Positions 35,601 through 39,429 of a DNA stretch of 39,429 nt are shown here, piece by piece (the first letter of the stretch is position 1; each line of letters opens with the position of its first letter). The stretch comes from an uncultured Prevotellaceae bacterium. GTDB lineage: Bacteria > Bacteroidota > Bacteroidia > Bacteroidales > Bacteroidaceae. The position numbers were made by a program, and so were the translations under genes. The stretch covers positions 1-39,429 of the forward strand of contig CADCIB010000024.1 in NCBI GenBank assembly GCA_902801375.1, given 5' to 3'. The notes beneath the pieces were generated by a model. It made no database searches. It was not told where the DNA came from and saw only the letters and a program-made list of their open reading frames with translations.

Positions 35601-36578
35601 CCACCCTTCGGGTATGGCCATTCGGGCACCCTCCATCGTATAGTAGCCCCTGTCGCCGCTGACAAAGCAAGCTGCGGCATATTCGCCGAGACCTTTCCAA
35701 ATCGTGGGGTCGGAGGTTTTGAGAAGGCCGGTCATCTTTATATCCAGCGGATGGAGGTCTTCCAGCATCCACAGCAGGTCACCCGCACGTACAATCGGGT
35801 AGTTGTAGCCGTCAGCATCCTTGCAAAGGAAGAAATCGAAGAACACGTCATGCGAGCTTTCTGGGCTGAGGTGCATAATGGTGCGCATCTCACCGCTTGT
35901 TCCGTCGAAGCGAAGAATGTCTCCCTCGTGGAAGTTCATGCGGACCACGTTGGTTGCCTCTGCATTGGCCTGCGACTGTGAGCGTGTCTGCACGCCCTGC
36001 CAGGGAGCTGCGAAGGGCAGAGAGGCATTCGCCCACTGAGCAGCACCACCCAAGGCGATGTGACTGCCCGAACGAGAGCCGCCACAAATCCAGCGGGCAC
36101 TCGACTTCAAGCCCTTGCCTTCGATACTGACGATGTAGATGCCGGGCGACTGCGAGGGGATGAACGCCGTGTTGCGGCCTTTCGTCACTTGAAGCGTCGC
36201 TGTCTCGAGCTGCTTGCCATCCGTCGTGAAGATGCTTATCCGAACGTGGCCGCTCTCCTTCGCGTCAAAAATCAGCGTACCATCGCCCATAGAGGGATTC
36301 GGAGTCAGGATGGGACGCGTCACGCCTTCGCCCACCTGAATGCTCTCGATGGCTGTCGGGATTGACGACGGGTCCACCAGACGCAGGATGTCCGTGCCGC
36401 TGAGCGTCACAGGAGCGATGCTCGGATCTGTAAGGTTCGTTACTGTCACGCTCTCCACCGAGGTGGCCTCGCCCCTTGCGGCAAACGTGATATCAAAAGG
36501 TTCAGCTGCCTCTGCCCACAGGAGGTTGGGCGGGAGCCATGCTGCCAATACAGCAAGAAAGAAGTTTATAATTCTCAT
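32631..36578 (-). CDS. Large secreted multidomain protein (FISUMP-like, FG-GAP-like, beta-rich C-terminus)
   Basis: A 1315-residue exported protein with a signal peptide (about 1-24). Residues 27-80 are a short beta domain. Residues 93-163 look like a Por/T9SS type A sorting-domain fold (LTPNPSMGDG, SPGIYIVSIEGKG), but near the N-terminus. Residues about 250-440 resemble the FISUMP (Fib_succ_major) domain (DADGYNYPIVRAGDLLWMLE, VRGCRPAP). Residues about 655-860 hold FG-GAP/VCBS-like repeats (QTGDGVEEIV, DVNGDGYEDIV, NLSGHGTPEIAF). Residues about 1045-1120 and 1210-1280 are Ser/Thr-rich alternating strands (AGYEHSFSAPF, GVEFTMKVSAAAGIA, SHTTTVEVGVETELVG, VEGTVPGLPS) reminiscent of aerolysin/ETX-type beta-rich proteins. 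There is no C-terminal sorting domain. It is a single-gene unit with promoter and terminator. Function is unknown: surface binding or a pore-forming effector are options. Confidence 0.75.
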   Translation of the reverse strand: MRIINFFLAVLAAWLPPNLLWAEAAEPFDITFAARGEATSVESVTVTNLTDPSIAPVTLSGTDILRLVDPSSIPTAIESIQVGEGVTRPILTPNPSMGDGTLIFDAKESGHVRISIFTTDGKQLETATLQVTKGRNTAFIPSQSPGIYIVSIEGKGLKSSARWICGGSRSGSHIALGGAAQWANASLPFAAPWQGVQTRSQSQANAEATNVVRMNFHEGDILRFDGTSGEMRTIMHLSPESSHDVFFDFFLCKDADGYNYPIVRAGDLLWMLEDLHPLDIKMTGLLKTSDPTIWKGLGEYAAACFVSGDRGYYTMEGARMAIPEGWEMPSIDEIYAFIKELNADSLKLADFMKDRDYNWPLPLEEGPDTIHMQLVPHGFINPNGELVEGTLTGAWVTRNTINHGCPVSFEVKATDSRLYPLVIHEKRCGFTVRGCRPAPSVYNEMLVQVFNSQSEETNAAPRRMPMQLVNTNGPLGAYYTYGSDRSSVFFDYSGRQYSVNDDEQRSGVLYKQKSSGNWVFESKNLVPIGVNGTINYLHLRKVTAQGNASGYENVVYASWSKPFRAFTDGTNKNSVASVASVMGDGMVYVTIYGDSTKNHATLDGYATRPLLDANGNTYQWTMPTFDNSKLSRKMYRDNQIMSDYRYQYFARAFNLKCIQDQTGDGVEEIVMNVANKIAVFDGVTLRCICERVYADEGSYIGVPNLRFDVADVNGDGYEDIVLLLNSTSGIAALKVYSQGHVNEAPLFESNYGSDALFCDVKVGNLSGHGTPEIAFLTRGMENGKNDLLTKNGFLYVYRLEYDSNMDLQQTVVLGQTSVDCFADNNERRYHLGNMDLVFGYFRGRSYNQDLVVGDGLWRYDDAQMKPTFRFQILPRTRSENFSMPADAIMAVQLLENGNESLMFIWNILCGTGNGGVQTFSEFGEIWLNADGNSSIVKTSFNVDYFGWGKVGKIWKDGWQNPELTQWMRYSEGGEVCSHPVICKFADRECAKHFRFISHEISFSEPRIYAAIAAAPYYEGLDGSDGAGSTWGKVKSDGTSTAKSDTWGGSIIAGYEHSFSAPFLSAMDAGVEFTMKVSAAAGIATEHETTYSYGQTYAAGKDHVVVMHATPFDTYTYEIIGSDDPDDLGTEFVLSMPRTRRFVGLKLEDYVRLMGSQKHVAKPQKYLTATPGVPSSYPPLYDTKSSLYYVNDKHPFLQGHDLNGGNSYEMTGTGASTSRSISLATSDSHTTTVEVGVETELVGTLMGIKAGVGFNYNHTNESTHTIGEELTVEGTVPGLPSLNDPDHPQFNWNIVWFYVKDEGGVYPVVNYTVTEK

Positions 36579-36854
36579 AATACAAATATTTTAAATTCAT
36601 AATAGACATTGCAAAAGTAAAAAATTTTGATTAAATTACCATCATTTATTTGTTAATAATTTCTAAAGAATAATAGTTTTATCATTTTGGGGTTTCCGCA
36701 TGCCCGGATAACTACTGAGTCCCCTAACTTATTACTCATTTTTCGCTTGCTTCAGTTTAGAGGTGAGTAGCAAGAGATGAGAGGTGAGAAATGTTAGTAA
36801 ACCCTGAAAAAACTGCGACTGGGAGCATGTGAAGAGTTCTGGCACTGCAAAAAA
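36579..36854. other. Non-coding region before the tRNA
   Basis: Holds the promoter of the large gene near its left end. The remainder is AT-rich with the repeated word GAGGTGAG/GAGATGAG near 36760-36790. No gene or structured RNA recognised. Confidence 0.5.
36612..36619 (-). promoter_or_regulatory. -7 box of the large secreted protein gene
   Basis: On the minus strand TACTTTTG fits TAnnTTTG, 33 bases before the ATG at 36578. No clear -33 TTTG. Confidence 0.6.
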
Positions 36855-36881
36855 AGAAGCCCGAAAAAAATTCGGGCTTCT
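36855..36881 (-). terminator. Terminator of the initiator tRNA gene
   Basis: AGAAGCCCGAA and TTCGGGCTTCT form an 11-bp stem around five bases. On the minus strand seven T follow. It begins 3 bases past the tRNA 3' end. Confidence 0.9.
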
Positions 36882-36884
36882 GAG

Positions 36885-36957
36885 TTGCGGAGGCAGGACT
36901 CGAACATGCGACCTCCAGGTTATGAGCCTGGCGAGCTACCAACTGCTCCACTCCGCG
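36885..36957 (-). tRNA. Initiator tRNA-Met (CAT)
   Basis: A 73-nt cloverleaf with anticodon CAT in loop CTCATAA. Two marks show it is the initiator: a C1 x A72 mismatch at the acceptor end (CGCGGAG against CTCCGCA) and an A11-U24 pair in the D stem (GAGC/GCTC). The anticodon stem reads CCAGG/CCTGG, so positions 29-31:39-41 are A-U, G-C, G-C rather than three G-C pairs. CCA is not encoded; the gene continues CTC after the discriminator A. A terminator follows at once. Confidence 0.93.
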
Positions 36958-37058
36958 ATGTTATTATGACATTCTTTCTGAATGCGGGTGCAAAGGTACG
37001 ACTTTTTTCCCATTTCACCAAATATTCTTCGATAAAAATGTTATTATTACCAAAAATA

Positions 37059-37090
37059 TTTGGTTGTTTCAATGAAAATCCATACTTTTG
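37059..37090 (+). promoter_or_regulatory. Promoter of the TetR gene
   Basis: TTTG (37059-37062), 20 bases, then TACTTTTG (37083-37090). Both boxes match. The leader of about 38 bases ends in AGGAG, a clear Shine-Dalgarno site 7 bases before the ATG at 37134, unusual in this window. Confidence 0.85.
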
Positions 37091-37133
37091 CACACACAAA
37101 CATACTTGTGCAATCATTAGTAGGAGAAAGTAT

Positions 37134-37727
37134 ATGTCTATTTCCAAGACCAGACAGAAACTGGTGGATGTGGCCAGACAGTTGTTTGCCAAACAAGGAC
37201 TGGAGAATACCACAATGAACGATATCGCCGTGGCTTCAGGCAAAGGACGACGCACCCTCTATACCTATTTCAAGAGTAAAGAGGATGTTTACTATGCCGT
37301 GATTGAGGGAGAGCTGGAACGGCTGTCTGACAAGATGGACGAAGTGGCCGAGAAGAAGATTAGGCCACAGGACAAGATCATCGAACTCATCTATACCCAT
37401 CTCGACATGATCAAGGAGACCGTCATCCGTAACGGCAACCTACGTGCCGCCTTCTTCCGTAACATCTGGATGGTGGAGAAAGTAAGGAAAAACTTCGACG
37501 AAGCTGAAATAGAACTCTTCAAAAAGGTCTATGCTGATGGTAAAGCCGACGGAGAGTTCGATATCGACAACGTAGACCTCGTGGCCGACATCACACACTA
37601 TTGTGTCAAAGGACTCGAAATGCCTTATATCAAAGGACGATTAGGCCACGGCATGACTCCCGAGACCAGCAAACCCCTCGTGGCAAAAGTGGTTTACGGT
37701 GCCTTGGGAAAAATCAACGTCAAGTAA
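37134..37727 (+). CDS. TetR/AcrR-family regulator
   Basis: A 197-residue DNA-binding protein from the ATG at 37134. The open frame upstream runs antisense through the tRNA and is not coding. The N-terminal helix-turn-helix reads ARQLFAKQGLENTTMNDIAVASGKGRRTLYTYFKSKEDVYYAV (about 14-56), a canonical TetR block. The ligand domain is all-helical and has no match I recognise. It lies 73 bases before fabG on the same strand. In Bacteroidales a TetR gene next to fabG is a common arrangement, so control of fatty-acid genes is a fair inference. Confidence 0.9.
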   Translation: MSISKTRQKLVDVARQLFAKQGLENTTMNDIAVASGKGRRTLYTYFKSKEDVYYAVIEGELERLSDKMDEVAEKKIRPQDKIIELIYTHLDMIKETVIRNGNLRAAFFRNIWMVEKVRKNFDEAEIELFKKVYADGKADGEFDIDNVDLVADITHYCVKGLEMPYIKGRLGHGMTPETSKPLVAKVVYGALGKINVK

Positions 37728-37741
37728 CTACAATATTGTGT

Positions 37742-37760
37742 CGTGTGAATCAGTCACACG
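37742..37760. other. Hairpin between the TetR gene and fabG
   Basis: CGTGTGA and TCACACG form a 7-bp stem around a 5-base loop, followed on the plus strand by AAAAAA and so not a plus-strand terminator. It could act on the minus strand, or be an operator-like inverted repeat for the adjacent regulator. Confidence 0.4.
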
Positions 37761-37800
37761 AAAAAAGCAGAAATCACTCTATAAAAATCATAAAAAAGAA

Positions 37801-38538
37801 ATGGCATTATTAGAAGGAAAAACAGCGCTCATCACAGGCGCAGCACGCGGTATTGGTAAAGCTATCGCACTGAAGTTCGCCCAGGAAGGCGCAAACATTG
37901 CATTCACAGACCTCGCCGTCAACGAAGAGACGGAAGCAGAAATCGCAGCACTCGGCGTGAAAGCCAAAAGCTATGCCAGCAACGCAGCTGACTTCGCAGA
38001 AACGGAAGAGGTGGTGAAGACTGTGAAAGAAGATTTCGGCAGCATTGACATTCTTGTCAACAATGCCGGTATTACCAAGGACGGACTGATGCTCCGCATG
38101 AGTGAACAGCAGTGGGATGCCGTCATCGCCGTCAATCTGAAATCGGCATTCAACTTCATCCACGCATGCGTGCCCATCATGATGCGTCAGCGCGGCGGAT
38201 CTATCATCAACATGGCCAGCGTCGTTGGTGTACACGGCAATGCCGGACAGTCCAACTATGCTGCTTCGAAGGCAGGACTTATCGCACTGGCAAAGAGCAT
38301 CGCTCAGGAAATGGGACCTAAGGGAATTCGAGCCAATGCCATCGCTCCGGGCTTTATCGACACAGCCATGACTCAGGCCCTCTCGGAAGAGGTGCGCAAG
38401 GAATGGTGCCAGAAGATTCCTCTGCGCCGCGGCGGTACCGTCGACGACATTGCCAATACGGCTGTCTACCTCGCATCTGACCTGTCGAGCTATGTCAGCG
38501 GACAAGTCATCCAAGTGGACGGCGGCATGAACATGTAA
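37801..38538 (+). CDS. fabG: 3-oxoacyl-ACP reductase FabG
   Basis: NADPH-dependent reduction of 3-oxoacyl-ACP in type II fatty-acid synthesis. The 245-residue product has TGAARGIG (12-19), NNAGITKDGLMLRM, the catalytic Ser in NMASVVGVHGNAGQ and Tyr-Lys in NYAASKAG. It also has GIRANAIAPGFIDTAMT and the C-terminal SGQVIQVDGGMNM typical of FabG. A further 34 codons are open upstream, but ATGGCATTATTAGAAGG starts the domain. Next is an rluA-like gene 25 bases on, with an octamer repeat in the gap. Confidence 0.92.
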   Translation: MALLEGKTALITGAARGIGKAIALKFAQEGANIAFTDLAVNEETEAEIAALGVKAKSYASNAADFAETEEVVKTVKEDFGSIDILVNNAGITKDGLMLRMSEQQWDAVIAVNLKSAFNFIHACVPIMMRQRGGSIINMASVVGVHGNAGQSNYAASKAGLIALAKSIAQEMGPKGIRANAIAPGFIDTAMTQALSEEVRKEWCQKIPLRRGGTVDDIANTAVYLASDLSSYVSGQVIQVDGGMNM

Positions 38539-38563
38539 CTTGTCTACTTGTCAACTGAATAAT

Positions 38564-39232
38564 ATGAAAGTTGTTTACGAAGACAATCACATTATCATAG
38601 TTAATAAGGAAAGCGGTGAAATCGTTCAGGGCGACAAGTCCGGCGACCAGCCGCTTTCTGAGTTTGTCAAGGCGTATATCAAGCAGAAATACAACAAGCC
38701 GGGCAATGTATTCCTCGGCGTAACCCACCGTTTGGACCGTCCTGTCTCCGGACTTGTTGTCTTCGCACGTACATCCAAGGCATTAGCAAGACTCAACGAT
38801 ATGTTCCGCAACGGTGACATCCACAAGACATATTGGGCCATCACTCAAAAATGCCCAGAACCATCAGAAGGAACACTTACTCACTGGATTACCCGCAACA
38901 CGCAACAAAACAAAAGCTATGCACACGATCGGGAAGTGCCAAATTCTAAGCAGGCAATTCTCAACTATCGGTTGATAGGAAAAACAGACAACTACCACCT
39001 TTTGGAAATCCAACTCATGACTGGTCGCCATCACCAGATTCGCTGTCAGCTATCGCATATTGGCAGTCCAATTAAGGGCGATCTGAAATATGGTGCAAAG
39101 CGTAGCAATCCTGACGGAAGCATCTCTCTCCACGCCAGAAGAATAGAATTCGTCCATCCTGTCACAAAAGAGACCATCAATGTGGAAGCACCGCTTCCCA
39201 CCCTACCCCCTTGGAACGCTTTCGGACAATAA
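38564..39232 (+). CDS. RluA-family pseudouridine synthase
   Basis: A 222-residue enzyme that isomerises uridine in rRNA or tRNA. It has the catalytic block VTHRLDRPVSGLVVFARTSKAL, where the Asp of HRLD is the nucleophile, plus LEIQLMTGRHHQIRCQLSHIG and the C-terminal SLHARRIEFVHPV. There is no N-terminal S4 domain, so it is a short RluA/RluC-like form. Which position it modifies cannot be said. The ATG at 38564 is used; an upstream in-frame ATG overlaps the repeat and the fabG end. A bidirectional terminator follows at 39288. Confidence 0.9.
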   Translation: MKVVYEDNHIIIVNKESGEIVQGDKSGDQPLSEFVKAYIKQKYNKPGNVFLGVTHRLDRPVSGLVVFARTSKALARLNDMFRNGDIHKTYWAITQKCPEPSEGTLTHWITRNTQQNKSYAHDREVPNSKQAILNYRLIGKTDNYHLLEIQLMTGRHHQIRCQLSHIGSPIKGDLKYGAKRSNPDGSISLHARRIEFVHPVTKETINVEAPLPTLPPWNAFGQ

Positions 39233-39287
39233 TTTTTCCTATTTCGAAAGCAGTTAGTCTATAATCCGTCTGACACAACACAAAAAA

Positions 39288-39325
39288 AGCGTCCTCCGAA
39301 TCGGCTGACCGAATCGGAGGACGCT
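39288..39325 (-). terminator. Bidirectional terminator, rRNA operon and rluA-like gene
   Basis: Near-perfect 17-bp arms (AGCGTCCTCCG and CGGAGGACGCT at the base) surround CTGA with one mismatch. On the minus strand seven T follow, closing the 5S gene. On the plus strand it closes the rluA-like gene. Confidence 0.88.
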
Positions 39326-39336
39326 CATCAAAAAAA

Positions 39337-39429
39337 AGGCGGCTACCTACTCTCCCGCATTGCATTGCAGTACCATCGGCGATGGCGGGCTTAACTGCTC
39401 TGTTCGGAATGGGAAGAGGTGGGACCCCG
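39337..39429 (-). rRNA. 5S rRNA, 3' part (cut by the window edge)
   Basis: The plus strand reads GGCGGCTACCTACTCTCCCG at the left end and continues with GCAGTACCATCGGCG, GGCTTAACT, GTTCGGAATGGGAAGAGGTG and GGACCCC. This is the inverse of the 3' three quarters of bacterial 5S rRNA. The gene is read leftwards, so the rest of an rRNA operon should lie beyond the window. The 5' end is missing. Confidence 0.92.

Overview
The window looks like a chromosomal piece of a Bacteroidales bacterium, most likely of the Prevotellaceae. Three things point there. Promoters carry the Bacteroidota -7 box TAnnTTTG, often with TTTG 19-20 bases upstream, and Shine-Dalgarno sites are weak. The gene set includes families largely restricted to Bacteroidales (DUF4270, DUF3256, DUF4836, DUF6048, DUF6452, DUF4199, a FISUMP-like surface protein, a one-lobe glycogen synthase). 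Gene orders such as glycogen synthase / panC-panD and GT2 / DUF4199 are, from memory, typical of that order. The right edge enters an rRNA operon at the 3' end of its 5S gene. Assignments rest on reading motifs; no database was searched.

Layout. 1-860: a hairpin, a 22-bp repeat array and a small lipoprotein. 866-3314 (+): mtaB and a family 2 glycosyltransferase. 3356-7068 (-): an acyltransferase, a 41-residue protein, a DUF4270 lipoprotein and a short glycogen synthase, divergent from panC-panD (+) and an inositol-phosphate synthase (+). 10268-16644 (-): a long probable operon running from a nucleoside-type MFS transporter through a bifunctional nuclease, RsmE, a DUF4836 lipoprotein and an ABC ATPase/permease pair to a broken TPR gene. 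16650-18940: a repeat-rich island with a second broken TPR gene, a candidate small RNA, a DUF3256 protein and a GxxExxY nuclease-like gene bracketed by 55-bp repeats. 18884-21343 (-): a secreted GH2 glycosidase. 21490-21980: a second candidate small RNA and a second 22-bp array. 22005-25247 (+): DUF1573 protein, MeaB GTPase, IspH. 25280-32259 (-): Cmk, a fimbrillin-like lipoprotein, a Crp-family regulator, ApbE, DUF6048, DUF6452, GT2, DUF4199 and an SDR. 32631-36578 (-): a 1315-residue secreted multidomain protein. 36885-39232: initiator tRNA (-), then TetR, FabG and an RluA-type synthase (+). 39337 to the end: partial 5S rRNA (-).

How it fits together. Most genes are housekeeping: tRNA/rRNA modification, pantothenate, isoprenoid and fatty-acid synthesis, and envelope biogenesis. 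The unusual content sits between genes. Two predicted short RNAs (17461-17528 minus, 21529-21615 plus) are complementary over about 30 nt. A GxxExxY gene is enclosed by hairpin-bearing repeats that also supply the C-terminal codons of the neighbouring glycosidase. Two 22-bp arrays 21.5 kb apart share a unit. An 80-bp GC-rich palindromic element marks the broken 3' ends of two TPR genes. Octanucleotide arrays fill gaps inside operons.
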